Shown here: positions 1 to 8,116 of the stretch, in pieces | How positions within the stretch are numbered: the first letter of the stretch is position 1 | Layout: every line of letters begins with the position of its first letter | The notes under the pieces: generated by a model | The model's database searches: none | Told to the model about the DNA's origin: nothing | Seen by the model: only the letters and a program-made list of their open reading frames with translations | Made by a program: the position numbers and the translations under genes | DNA from: Dehalococcoidia bacterium UBA1222 | Lineage (GTDB): Bacteria; Chloroflexota; Dehalococcoidia; Dehalococcoidales; UBA1222 | Assembly (NCBI GenBank): GCA_002309415.1 | Contig: DBXC01000008.1 | Span: 40,762-72,670 of the forward strand | DNA length: 31,909 bases | Reading direction: 5' to 3'

Positions 1-240
1 GACGGCGTCAAAAAGGGATTTGATATCGAATTGTTAAAACTTGTACGTAAGGCGGTAAATGTTCCGGTCATCGCTTCTGGCGGTGCCGGATGCATCAAGG
101 ATTTTGTCGATCTATTCGAGGAGATCCCGGATATGGATGCAGGCCTTGCCGCTTCGATATTCCACTTCGGAGAAGTCTCCATACCGGATCTTAAACAAGA
201 ACTTAAGAAACACGGTATACCCGTGAGACTCAACGGATAA
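1..240 (+). CDS. hisF: Imidazole glycerol phosphate synthase cyclase subunit, C-terminal end
   Basis: The frame is open from base 1 and ends at a TAA at 238-240, so only the last 79 residues are present; the start lies outside the window. The visible part carries the end of the HisF (beta-alpha)8 barrel: the DGVKKGFDIELL stretch, the phosphate-binding VIASGGAG strand-loop, and the ASIFHFGE segment, ending at HGIPVR as in other HisF proteins. HisF uses ammonia from HisH to turn PRFAR into imidazole glycerol phosphate and AICAR in cytosolic histidine synthesis. It is followed after 34 bases by dapA, not by hisIE, which lies four genes downstream. Identification is from remembered family motifs and is firm despite the truncation. 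Confidence 0.95.
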   Translation, partial: DGVKKGFDIELLKLVRKAVNVPVIASGGAGCIKDFVDLFEEIPDMDAGLAASIFHFGEVSIPDLKQELKKHGIPVRLNG

Positions 241-274
241 TAAATTAAAAACTAATCGATCAGGAGATATAAAA

Positions 275-1174
275 ATGAAAAAAACAGTATTTCAGGGCGC
301 AGCAACAGCAGTCATCACCCCTATGAACCCCGATGGCAGCGTAGATTTTGATTCATTCGGTAAAGTAATTGACTGGCAGATCGCAGAAGGCATCGATGCC
401 ATCGTAGTTGCCGGTACCACTGGTGAAGGTTCTACCCTTTCAAATGAAGAACACGAAGCAGCTATCGACTACTGTGTAGGACGTGTAGCAGGCCGAGTCC
501 CGGTCATCGCCGGCACCGGTTCCAATGACACTGCTTATGCCATCCAGCTTTCACGCTATGCCTGCAAAGCAGGTGCCGATGCATTGCTGCTCGTAACTCC
601 TTACTACAACAAGGCTACTCAGAATGGTCTTTTTGAATCATTCACCGCTATTGCTGATGCAGTAGATAAACCCTGCATCCTTTATAACGTCCCCAGCCGC
701 ACTGGCTGCAACCTTCTTCCTCCCACCGTTGCAAGATTAGCCGAACACCCCAATATCGTCGGCATCAAAGAAGCTAGTGGCAACATCGCTCAGATCTGTA
801 CTTTGGCTTCCCTCGTCGAAGGCAAGATGGACATCTATTCTGGTAACGACGATCAGATCGTCCCCATTCTCTCCATCGGCGGCAAAGGCGTTATCTCAGT
901 ACTCTCCAACGTCATTCCTAGAGAGACTTCTGAGCTCTGTAAGAAATACTTCAGCGGCGACGTAAAAGGCGCAGCAGCCATGCAGCTCAAATACATGGCT
1001 CTCGTAAATGCCCTGTTCTGCGAAGTCAATCCTATTCCCGTCAAAGCTGCCATGGCCGCCATGGGCTTCTGCAAAGGTAGCATCCGACTGCCCTTGACTG
1101 AGATGGAACCTCAGAACAAAGAAAAACTGCTGAAGATCATGAAAGACCTCGGTATCAAAGTCGTGGAGAACTAA
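275..1174 (+). CDS. dapA: 4-hydroxy-tetrahydrodipicolinate synthase
   Basis: A 299-residue cytosolic aldolase, the usual length for DapA. It condenses pyruvate with aspartate semialdehyde, the first committed step to diaminopimelate and lysine. The active-site threonines are in GTTGEGSTL, the tyrosine and substrate loop in YNVPSRTG, and the Schiff-base lysine in GIKEASGN near residue 165. The ATG has a good ribosome site (AGGAGATATAAAA). It is the first gene of a dapA-dapB-ddh-lysA block inserted between hisF and hisIE, and probably shares their transcript because there is only a 34-base gap after hisF with no terminator. No lysine riboswitch is visible in that gap. Confidence 0.97.
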   Translation: MKKTVFQGAATAVITPMNPDGSVDFDSFGKVIDWQIAEGIDAIVVAGTTGEGSTLSNEEHEAAIDYCVGRVAGRVPVIAGTGSNDTAYAIQLSRYACKAGADALLLVTPYYNKATQNGLFESFTAIADAVDKPCILYNVPSRTGCNLLPPTVARLAEHPNIVGIKEASGNIAQICTLASLVEGKMDIYSGNDDQIVPILSIGGKGVISVLSNVIPRETSELCKKYFSGDVKGAAAMQLKYMALVNALFCEVNPIPVKAAMAAMGFCKGSIRLPLTEMEPQNKEKLLKIMKDLGIKVVEN

Positions 1175-1180
1175 CCGAAG

Positions 1181-1924
1181 ATGAAAGTATTAGTCAGCGG
1201 TCTTTACGGCTTCATGGGACGCGAAGTCGTCAAACTCGCCGAGAACGGCTACTGCGGTGCAGAAGTCGTTGCCGGTGTAGATAATAACATTACAGGGAAA
1301 CTGGATATTCCCTGTGCAGAATCTTTCGCGACAGCGGATAAGAACGTCGACTGCATCGTCGATTTCTCACATCATTCTCTGACGAACGATCTCCTGGCTT
1401 TTGCAGTTGCAAACAAGATCCCGGCCGTCATCGCCACGACCGGACAGACCGACGAAGAAAAGGAAGCTATCAAGAAAGCTGCTGAAAACATCCCTATCTT
1501 CTTCGCAGCCAACTATTCACTGGGTATCGCTCTTCTGATCAAACTCGCCAAAGAGGCAGCGGCAGTCATGAAAGATGCTGAGATTGAGATCATCGAAAAG
1601 CATCATGACCGCAAGGTCGATGCTCCCAGCGGCACTGCTCTGGCCATCGCAGAAGGTATCAGATCGGTCAGACCTGAACTCACGAATAAACTGGGAAGAG
1701 CCGGCATGAGCAAACGAACTCCCAATGAGATCGGCATCCATGCCATCCGAATGGGTAACATCGCAGGCGAACACGAAGTGCTCATCGGCACTCAGAACCA
1801 GACGATCACATTGAAGCATGAGACACATAACCGTGCACTCTTTGCTGAAGGTGCTCTGAACGCCGCCCAGTTCCTCATCGGACAGAAGAGCGGCTTGTAT
1901 ACCATGACTGACTTGCTCAAGTAA
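1181..1924 (+). CDS. dapB: 4-hydroxy-tetrahydrodipicolinate reductase
   Basis: A 247-residue enzyme, a little short but normal for Bacillota DapB. It reduces the DapA product to tetrahydrodipicolinate with NAD(P)H. The N-terminal dinucleotide-binding loop is GLYGFMGREV. The signature around the catalytic His-His and Lys is EKHHDRKVDAPSGTAL near residues 140-155. The start codon lies 6 bases after the dapA stop, so the two are likely translationally coupled. It feeds ddh directly downstream. Arginine is often coded by CGA here (for example in SKRTP and AIRMG), which matches the tRNA-Arg(TCG) found later in the window. Confidence 0.97.
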   Translation: MKVLVSGLYGFMGREVVKLAENGYCGAEVVAGVDNNITGKLDIPCAESFATADKNVDCIVDFSHHSLTNDLLAFAVANKIPAVIATTGQTDEEKEAIKKAAENIPIFFAANYSLGIALLIKLAKEAAAVMKDAEIEIIEKHHDRKVDAPSGTALAIAEGIRSVRPELTNKLGRAGMSKRTPNEIGIHAIRMGNIAGEHEVLIGTQNQTITLKHETHNRALFAEGALNAAQFLIGQKSGLYTMTDLLK

Positions 1925-1938
1925 GAAAGGCTTTTGAT

Positions 1939-2916
1939 ATGAAAATCGCAATACTCGGATACGGCAATCTCGGTAAGGGCGCTGAAGTCAGCGTCACCAA
2001 TGCTCCGGATATGGAACTCGTTGGTATCTTCACCCAGCGCGATCCTGCATCCATCACGACCATCACCGGTGCGCCTGTGTATAAAGCTATCGATCTTATC
2101 AACTACCGCGACAAGATCGATGTCCTGCTGCTTTGCGGAGGCAGTGCTACTGACCTTCCCCATGTCACCCCGCAGCACGCAGGCAGCTTCAATGTGGTCG
2201 ATACCTTCGATAACCACAACCATATCAACGAACATTTCAACATCGTGAACAGCGCAGCTCTGGCTGGGGGACATCTTGCCCTCATCAGCACCGGCTGGGA
2301 TCCCGGCATGTTCTCGATCTCCCGTCTCTATTCCGCATCCATCCTCCCCAGCGGTAAGGTCTACACTTTCTGGGGCAAAGGCGTCAGCCAGGGACATTCC
2401 GATGCGATCAGACGCGTACCAGGCGTAAAAGATGCCCGACAGTACACCATTCCCATCGAGAGTGCCATGGAAGCAGTCAGGAAAGGCGAGAACCCGTCAT
2501 TCACCGCCCGACAGAAGCACCTGCGACAGTGTTTCGTAGTCGCCGAAGAAGGTGCCGACAAGAATGCAATAGCCGAGCAGATCAAATCTATGCCCGATTA
2601 CTTCGAACCTTACGATACCACCGTTGAGTTCGTCACCGAGGAAGAACTCCTCAAGAACCACTCCGAACTTCCTCACGGCGGTGCCGTCATCCACTCCGGT
2701 ACCACCGGCGCAAATGGTGAACACAAGGAAACAATCGAATACAAACTCACACTGGACTCCAATCCTGAGTTCACTGCAAGCATCATGACTGCTTACGCCA
2801 GAGCCGTCTTCAGGATGTATCAGAGAGGCTCCCGCGGCTGCATCAGCGTCTTCGACGTGGCACCCGCCGATCTTTCCCTGATGTCGCCTGAAGAGATGCG
2901 CAAGAATCTTTTATAG
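1939..2916 (+). CDS. ddh: meso-Diaminopimelate D-dehydrogenase
   Basis: 325 residues, the normal length of the DAP dehydrogenase family. It converts tetrahydrodipicolinate to meso-diaminopimelate in one NADPH- and ammonia-dependent step, replacing the dapD/dapE/dapF or dapL routes. The N-terminal Rossmann loop is ILGYGNLGKGAE, followed by the LLLCGGSATDLP and DTFDNH segments typical of the family; the GWDPGMFSI and GKGVSQGHSDAIR stretches contribute to the substrate pocket. The gene is 14 bases after dapB and 9 bases before lysA, so the block is the complete short route from aspartate semialdehyde to lysine. Known Ddh enzymes occur in some Clostridia, Bacteroidetes and Corynebacterium. Confidence 0.95.
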   Translation: MKIAILGYGNLGKGAEVSVTNAPDMELVGIFTQRDPASITTITGAPVYKAIDLINYRDKIDVLLLCGGSATDLPHVTPQHAGSFNVVDTFDNHNHINEHFNIVNSAALAGGHLALISTGWDPGMFSISRLYSASILPSGKVYTFWGKGVSQGHSDAIRRVPGVKDARQYTIPIESAMEAVRKGENPSFTARQKHLRQCFVVAEEGADKNAIAEQIKSMPDYFEPYDTTVEFVTEEELLKNHSELPHGGAVIHSGTTGANGEHKETIEYKLTLDSNPEFTASIMTAYARAVFRMYQRGSRGCISVFDVAPADLSLMSPEEMRKNLL

Positions 2917-2925
2917 GAAAAAACT

Positions 2926-4245
2926 ATGGATCTAGATAAAGCTCTCATCTGTGAAAACATCGCTGTCGATGCCGACGGAAAACTCCTTTTCGCAGGACAG
3001 GATACGACAGAACTGGCCAGGATTTACGATACTCCCGTCTATCTCATGGACGAGGACTATATACGAAAACAGTGCCGAGCATTCAAAAAGGCTCTCGAAG
3101 ATTCTTTCGGAGAGAACTGCATGGTGCTTTACGCATCCAAGGCTGCCAGTTTCATCAAGATCTACGAAATCATTGCTGAAGAGGGACTTGGAACTGATGT
3201 CGTCTCCTGCGGTGAGATCTGCACTGCCAAGAAAGCCGGATTCCCCATGGAGAAGTCATTCTTCCACTCCAACAACAAGACCGACCGCGACATCGCTTAC
3301 GCCATGGATAACGGCGTCGGCTATTTCGTGACCGATAATGAAGAAGAACTCTTCGCCATCGAGAAAGAAGCTGCCAAACGCGGCGTAAAACAAAAGATCC
3401 TCCTGAGAATCACTCCGGGTATCGATCCGCACACTTTTAAGGCTGTCAGGACCGGCTGTGTCGATTCAAAATTCGGTTCCGCCATTGAAACCGGACAGGC
3501 CGAAGAGATAACTAAGAAAGCAATCGAATGCGAACACATCGAACTCATGGGCTTCCACTGCCATATCGGTTCACAGATCGAAGAGACTGATATCTATATC
3601 AGGACAGCAGAGATCATGCTGGACTTCATTGCCGATTTCCATCGCAAGACCGGCTTTGAAACCAAGATTCTCGATCTTGGTGGCGGTTTCTTCGCACGAT
3701 ACACTGCTGCTCAACCCGTCAGGACCCCCTGGGACTACCTGCCGAAACTGGGAGAATTCATCAATGCCAACGTCGAAAGACTGGGCATCGCTAAGCCGAT
3801 GATCTGCATCGAACCCGGACGCAGCATCGTAGCCGAAGCAGGCATGACTCTTTATACTGTTGGCACGATCAAGAAGATCCCCGGTTACAAGAACTATGTA
3901 TCAGTCGACGGCGGTATGCCTGATAACATCCGCTTCGCTCTATACGGATCACCCTACACCGTCCTGCCGGCAAACAAAATGAACGATACTTCTGAACCCA
4001 TGACGGCCGACGTAGTGGGAAGATGCTGCGAGAGCGGCGATATCATCCAGCCCAACGTCGAACTCCCGTCATCGATGAAACGCGGCGACATCCTCGCCTG
4101 TCTCACCACGGGTGCATATCACTACTCGATGGCAAACAACTATAACCGAATCCCCAGACCGCCTGTCATCATGCTGCATGCCGGACGTGCATATGTAGCA
4201 GTCAGACGGGAAACTGAAAAGGATATCTGCGCACTGGATATCTAG
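2926..4245 (+). CDS. lysA: Diaminopimelate decarboxylase
   Basis: 439 residues, a fold-type III PLP enzyme that decarboxylates meso-DAP to L-lysine. The PLP lysine is in VLYASKAAS (near residue 70). The HCHIGSQI motif, the glycine-rich LDLGGGF loop, EPGRSIV and the CESGD motif contributing the second-subunit cysteine are all present in family order. The ATG follows the ddh stop by 9 bases. It ends the lysine block; hisIE begins 18 bases later. Everything seen is consistent with a functional enzyme. Confidence 0.97.
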   Translation: MDLDKALICENIAVDADGKLLFAGQDTTELARIYDTPVYLMDEDYIRKQCRAFKKALEDSFGENCMVLYASKAASFIKIYEIIAEEGLGTDVVSCGEICTAKKAGFPMEKSFFHSNNKTDRDIAYAMDNGVGYFVTDNEEELFAIEKEAAKRGVKQKILLRITPGIDPHTFKAVRTGCVDSKFGSAIETGQAEEITKKAIECEHIELMGFHCHIGSQIEETDIYIRTAEIMLDFIADFHRKTGFETKILDLGGGFFARYTAAQPVRTPWDYLPKLGEFINANVERLGIAKPMICIEPGRSIVAEAGMTLYTVGTIKKIPGYKNYVSVDGGMPDNIRFALYGSPYTVLPANKMNDTSEPMTADVVGRCCESGDIIQPNVELPSSMKRGDILACLTTGAYHYSMANNYNRIPRPPVIMLHAGRAYVAVRRETEKDICALDI

Positions 4246-4263
4246 ATATAACGAGGCAACATT

Positions 4264-4914
4264 ATGGTCAAGATTGATGAATTGAAATTTGATGAGAACG
4301 GACTGATCCCAGCCATCGTTGTGGATAACGAGAGCAAAAAAGTCCTGACATTGGCGTACATGAACAAGGAAAGTCTGAAGATATCCATGGAGAAGGGGCT
4401 GACATGCTTCTACAGCCGCTCACGTCAAGAATTATGGCTGAAAGGCGAGACGAGCGGTAATTACCAACATATCGTATCAATCGCCGCAGATTGCGATTCT
4501 GATGCGTTAAAGATCGTCGTCGAAAAAGATGGTCCGGCATGTCATACAGGGGCAGTTTCCTGCTTCAATGACATCGTCTACAAAAACGATGAACTGAACG
4601 AGTTCGACCTTCAGGGCCTTTATGACCTACTGGTCGACCGCAAAGAAAAGAAACCCGAGGGTTCTTATACCTCCTATCTCTTCGACAAGGGACTCGATAA
4701 GATCCTCAAGAAAGTCGGCGAAGAGTGCACTGAAGTCATCGTCGCCGGAAAAGCAGAAGACAAAAAGGAGACCGTTTATGAACTGGCCGACCTTGCATAC
4801 CATGCACTGGTCCTCATGGTCCAGATGGGCATCCCATTGTCTGACGTACAGAAAGAATTAGCCTCCCGACACGTCATCGACCATAAGGTCAAACAGGAAA
4901 AGATGACCGACTAA
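4264..4914 (+). CDS. hisIE: Bifunctional phosphoribosyl-AMP cyclohydrolase / phosphoribosyl-ATP pyrophosphatase
   Basis: 216 residues with two fused domains. Residues 1 to about 110 are HisI (PRA-CH): [23 protein letters not shown], and the zinc ligands in CDSDAL and [12 protein letters not shown]. From about residue 118 to the end is HisE (PRA-PH), an all-alpha MazG-like hydrolase with [15 protein letters not shown] and [13 protein letters not shown]. It performs the second and third steps of histidine synthesis. In most his operons hisIE directly follows hisF; here the lysine genes lie between them. A short GC hairpin follows the stop codon. Confidence 0.96.
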   Translation: MVKIDELKFDENGLIPAIVVDNESKKVLTLAYMNKESLKISMEKGLTCFYSRSRQELWLKGETSGNYQHIVSIAADCDSDALKIVVEKDGPACHTGAVSCFNDIVYKNDELNEFDLQGLYDLLVDRKEKKPEGSYTSYLFDKGLDKILKKVGEECTEVIVAGKAEDKKETVYELADLAYHALVLMVQMGIPLSDVQKELASRHVIDHKVKQEKMTD

Positions 4915-4918
4915 TTCT

Positions 4919-4935
4919 CGCGGTACAGTTCCGCG
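4919..4935 (+). terminator. Short GC hairpin after hisIE, weak terminator candidate
   Basis: CGCGG and CCGCG form a 5-bp stem with a 7-base loop, 4 bases after the hisIE stop. The following bases (ACTCATTT) are only weakly T-rich. It may act with the larger bidirectional hairpin at 4954-4983 to end the + strand operon. Weak on its own. Confidence 0.35.
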
Positions 4936-4948
4936 ACTCATTTAAACG

Positions 4949-4983
4949 AAAAAGGGTGGCATGCCGATTATGACATGCCACCC
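4949..4983 (-). terminator. Intrinsic terminator of the EF-G-like operon
   Basis: A perfect 10-bp inverted repeat, GGGTGGCATG (4954-4963) with CATGCCACCC (4974-4983), 10-base loop. Read on the minus strand it is followed directly by five T residues (the A run at 4949-4953), so it is a classic Rho-independent terminator 24 bases beyond the minus-strand gene's stop. Read on the plus strand the tail is TAATTGTTT, so it may also serve the his/lys operon. Confidence 0.88.
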
Positions 4984-5006
4984 TAATTGTTTCAGCAGAA
5001 AAGATA

Positions 5007-7055
5007 TTACTCTTCAGAGCTGGCTTCAGTCTTCTTGTTAGCAATAAGCTGCTGAGCAGTGAACGGAGGAACTTCCTCATAGTGATCGAACTTCATGGAG
5101 AAGGTACCCTGGCCCTGAGTGATGGACTTGAGATCGATAGCATACTTCTGGATCTCACCCATGGGGACCTCGGCCTCGATGTAGTTCATGTCACCGGAAG
5201 GATTCATACCGTGGACACGAGCACGCTTGGTGTTAAGGTCAGAGAGGATATCACCGGTGAAGTCGTTGGGGATCTCGATGTTGACGAGCATGATCGGTTC
5301 AAGGATGATCGGATGAGCTTCGGAAAGACCTTTCTTAAGAGCCTGGGAAGCAGCGATCTTGAAACAGATTTCTGAAGAGTCAACAGGATGATAGCTGCCG
5401 TCGAAGACAGCAACGCCTACATCGACGATAGGACAGCCGGCAAGTACGCCCTCTTTGAATCCGTCGAATACACCCTTTTCAACAGCAGGGATGTAGTTCT
5501 TGGGGATGGCACCGCCGACAACTTTGTTCTCGAAGGTGTTCTCGGAACCTCTGGGAAGAGGATTGATCTCAAGGAGAACGTGACCGTACTGACCATGACC
5601 ACCAGTCTGTTTCTTATGCTTGTATTCAGCTTTGACAGGAACGGTAATGGTTTCTCGGTATGCAACTTTAGGAAGCTGAAGGTCGACACCGACGCCGAAC
5701 TTTCGAGCGATCTTTTCAGCAGCTACGTCGAGCTGAGTGTCACCCATACCGGAAAGGACGATTTCACCGGTCTCGGCATCACGAGCCTGAGTGAGGGTGG
5801 GATCTTCTTCGCAAAGTCGAGTGATAGCCTGGCCCATCTTATCAAGGTCAGCCTTGGTCTTAGGATAGACGGCGACACTGTAGACAGGAGGCGGGAAGAC
5901 GATGGTCTCGAGCTTAACAGGATTGTCCTGAGAAGCCAGAGTATCGTTGGTAGTAGTAACGTTGAGTTTAGCAACAGCACCGATATCACCGCAGACGACC
6001 TTAGCTTCAGGTTCCTGGGTCTTGCCATGGATAGAATAGAGCTGGCCGACACGTTCGGTGGTGTTCTGGGTAACATTGAAGACCTGACCGTTGGAAGCGA
6101 TCTCGCCGGAATAGACTCGGAAGTAAGTCAGTTTACCGACATAAGGATCAGCGGTGGTCTTGAAGACGAGAGCTGCGAAATTACCATTGGATTCAGGAGA
6201 ACCTTCGGCGTATTTGATGGGTCGCATGGTGGGATCAGGCAGGTATTCAGTGATGGCGTCAAGGAGCAATTCTCCGCCTACACCATTCAATGCTGAACCA
6301 ACCATGATGGGATGAAGTTTACCTTCGCCGACAGACTTCTTGAGACATGCAAGGAGTTCTTCATCGGAGATGTCCTCACCACCCAGGAACTTTTCCATCA
6401 AATCGTCATCGCTCTCAGCGATGTTTTCGATTGCCATATTTCGATATTTGGTAGCTTCTTCGCGGAGTTCCTCAGGGAACGGGATCTCTGCAAAAGGAGT
6501 AGCAGAATAGGCCTTCATCTTGAGGAGGTCGATGATACCGGAGAATGTAGTGAATGCACCGATAGGCATCTGAATAGGAACGCAGGAGGGACCGTATTTG
6601 CTCTGGATCTGAGCGACGACCTTGCCGTAATCAGCGTTCTCGCGGTCCATCTTGTTGATGAAGAGGATTCGGGAGAGACCGGCAGCCTCGCAGTATTTCC
6701 AAGCCTGGTTAGTGCCAACTTTGAGACCAGATCGTCCAGAAATGACCAGGATAGCGCTTTCTGAGACGCGGATAGCTGATTTCAGTTCACCGACGAAATC
6801 ATTGTATCCAGGAGGATCGAGCAGATTGATCTTGTTGCCCTTCCATTCACACGGGAGCAAGCTCAGTCCGAGGCTGATCTTTCGCTTGACCTCTTCTGGT
6901 TCAAAGTCAGAAACCGTCGTACCGGCTTCCACCTTACCGATACGGTTGATTGCCCCTGCGGCAAAAAGTACGGTCTCTGACAAAGAAGTCTTACCAGCAC
7001 CGGCATGGGATAATAGGACCACATTTCGGATCTGCTTAGTAGAATATTCCTTCAT
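5007..7055 (-). CDS. Elongation factor G-like GTPase (EF-G paralogue, FusA2-like)
   Basis: 682 residues with the full EF-G domain order: GTPase domain (about 1-270), domain II, and domains III-V to the C-terminus, including the GGHGQYGHV segment of domain IV. The GTP motifs are divergent: P-loop SHAGAGKTSL instead of AHxDxGKTT, switch I DFEPEEVKRKIS, G3 DPPGYND instead of DTPGHVD, and G4 NKMD. The histidine of switch II that helps GTP hydrolysis in true EF-G is tyrosine here. These features match the EF-G-like group that includes mycobacterial FusA2, whose job is not settled, so I do not call it the housekeeping fusA. It is the last gene of a minus-strand operon with the SpoIIM-like gene 72 bases upstream, and has an AAAGGG ribosome site. 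Confidence 0.9.
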   Translation of the reverse strand: MKEYSTKQIRNVVLLSHAGAGKTSLSETVLFAAGAINRIGKVEAGTTVSDFEPEEVKRKISLGLSLLPCEWKGNKINLLDPPGYNDFVGELKSAIRVSESAILVISGRSGLKVGTNQAWKYCEAAGLSRILFINKMDRENADYGKVVAQIQSKYGPSCVPIQMPIGAFTTFSGIIDLLKMKAYSATPFAEIPFPEELREEATKYRNMAIENIAESDDDLMEKFLGGEDISDEELLACLKKSVGEGKLHPIMVGSALNGVGGELLLDAITEYLPDPTMRPIKYAEGSPESNGNFAALVFKTTADPYVGKLTYFRVYSGEIASNGQVFNVTQNTTERVGQLYSIHGKTQEPEAKVVCGDIGAVAKLNVTTTNDTLASQDNPVKLETIVFPPPVYSVAVYPKTKADLDKMGQAITRLCEEDPTLTQARDAETGEIVLSGMGDTQLDVAAEKIARKFGVGVDLQLPKVAYRETITVPVKAEYKHKKQTGGHGQYGHVLLEINPLPRGSENTFENKVVGGAIPKNYIPAVEKGVFDGFKEGVLAGCPIVDVGVAVFDGSYHPVDSSEICFKIAASQALKKGLSEAHPIILEPIMLVNIEIPNDFTGDILSDLNTKRARVHGMNPSGDMNYIEAEVPMGEIQKYAIDLKSITQGQGTFSMKFDHYEEVPPFTAQQLIANKKTEASSEE

Positions 7056-7099
7056 TGTTGAGTACCCTTTCTTTTCTTATATTTCCGTTTCCGGATCCA

Positions 7100-7125
7100 A
7101 CGGCGTCTGAATGGATTAACGCCGT
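7100..7125 (-). other. Hairpin between the SpoIIM-like and EF-G-like genes
   Basis: ACGGCGT (7100-7106) and ACGCCGT (7119-7125) form a perfect 7-bp stem with a 12-base loop, starting 3 bases past the SpoIIM-like stop codon. There is no T run on either side, so it is not a standard terminator. It could be a partial terminator or an RNA processing or stability element that sets different levels of the two genes. Confidence 0.4.
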
Positions 7126-7127
7126 GT

Positions 7128-7733
7128 TTATATCAATTCCACTATCCATGGAGTGATATACGTTTCGATCAGCGCAGCCAGGGGGATCGCCAGCAATGCG
7201 GCCAAAAAGACCTTGAGCTGGAACTTCATTTCAGGCCAGGCTGCCTTAAGTCCATTTGTAAAAATATTTACATCAAAAGTGATTCCCAGACTGAGTGCAG
7301 CTGCACTGCAGGTAAGTATTGCAGCCAACTCGAGAATGCCATGAGGAAGAGTAGCTGCCAGGAATAACCCCATGCTGCCAGTCACATCGACCACCATTGC
7401 GCCCATAGCAGTGATGACAGCACCATTGACCAGTGGAATAAGAGGTTCAAAGAACAAGAGAGGTGCTGTGACCAATGCAATGAGACATACCCTGAAGTTA
7501 TTGGTCAGAATAAACCAGAACGTGCCTAAGGATGAGTATTGCTCAGATTCGATGTTGCCTGCCATATTCTGCATGAATGCATCAAAAATACGACTGGGAA
7601 TGAAAAAGCCAGCGACCAATCCAATGACGAATATCGCCAGGATGATGATCACTGCATATCTGAGTTTGAAAATGAATGTTTTAGCGGAAGTCTGTTCGAC
7701 TTCGACGAGGGGTGTCGGAGGTTCTGTCATCAT
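7128..7733 (-). CDS. SpoIIM-family (DUF95) integral membrane protein
   Basis: About 201 residues. I choose the ATG at 7733, or the adjacent one at 7730, because a GGAGG ribosome site sits just before it; a longer frame to 7757 would place that site inside the gene. About five hydrophobic segments are visible, with the family hallmark LPHGILELAAI in the second half. In Bacillus SpoIIM belongs to the DMP peptidoglycan-remodelling complex of engulfment, but SpoIIM-like proteins are also widespread in bacteria that do not sporulate. No other sporulation gene is in the window, so a sporulation role is not shown. The start overlaps the stop of a tiny upstream ORF (ATGA). Confidence 0.85.
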   Translation of the reverse strand: MMTEPPTPLVEVEQTSAKTFIFKLRYAVIIILAIFVIGLVAGFFIPSRIFDAFMQNMAGNIESEQYSSLGTFWFILTNNFRVCLIALVTAPLLFFEPLIPLVNGAVITAMGAMVVDVTGSMGLFLAATLPHGILELAAILTCSAAALSLGITFDVNIFTNGLKAAWPEMKFQLKVFLAALLAIPLAALIETYITPWIVELI

Positions 7734-7843
7734 GCTACCTCCGGGGAATTGCCGCACAATACCTCCACCAGATCCTTTCTGATCGGATCCGTTTCGGTCC
7801 TATTTGCGCTTCTTACAGCGCTCTTTTCACGGTCAACTTCCAT
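7730..7843 (-). CDS. Candidate 37-residue small protein, coupled to the SpoIIM-like gene
   Basis: ATG at 7843 to TGA at 7730, giving a charged 37-residue peptide that begins MEVDREKSAV and ends SPEVA. Its stop overlaps the SpoIIM-like start as ATGA, the usual sign of translational coupling. A GGTGGGG purine stretch lies 7 bases upstream of its ATG. I recognise no family, no signal peptide and no membrane segment. It fills most of a 157-base gap between two operon genes. It could be a real leader peptide or a chance ORF. Confidence 0.35.
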   Translation of the reverse strand: MEVDREKSAVRSANRTETDPIRKDLVEVLCGNSPEVA

Positions 7844-7890
7844 ATATGCACCCCACCTGGAACATAATCAGAAGGAACCGCTTACGCGAT

Positions 7891-8100
7891 TTATCTGAAA
7901 ATGAACCAGAGAACAGTCAAAACTGCGAGCAATACGACGGTGATGATACCGATCTTGATCATGTCCTTGGGGAGACCGGCAAATCGCTCGACCAGTTCAT
8001 CGCTAACGACAGGGTCGTTAGATGCAACGACCGCAGTATTTTCAGCTGCAGGAGCGGTATGCACTGTCTTATTGCTATATTTGTTCTTGTTCTTAGCCAT
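7891..8100 (-). CDS. Small single-pass membrane protein, unknown function
   Basis: 69 residues starting MAKNKNKYSNK. A polar, basic then acidic N-terminal part of about 46 residues is followed by one C-terminal hydrophobic helix (IGIITVVLLAVLTVLWFIF) ending in Arg. This is a tail-anchored layout with most of the protein in the cytosol. GGAAGG lies about 10 bases before the ATG. It starts 16 bases after the xer stop, so it is in the same transcript. I do not recognise a family. Confidence 0.7.
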   Translation of the reverse strand: MAKNKNKYSNKTVHTAPAAENTAVVASNDPVVSDELVERFAGLPKDMIKIGIITVVLLAVLTVLWFIFR

Positions 8101-8116
8101 TATCTAATTACCTTCC

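Noticed and set aside
5082..6764. Several long plus-strand ORFs opposite the EF-G-like gene
   Set aside because: They are shadows of a strongly conserved GTPase on the other strand and show no family motifs or ribosome sites.
7128..7733. Evidence that the organism sporulates
   Set aside because: One SpoIIM-family gene is not enough; the family is common in non-sporulating bacteria.
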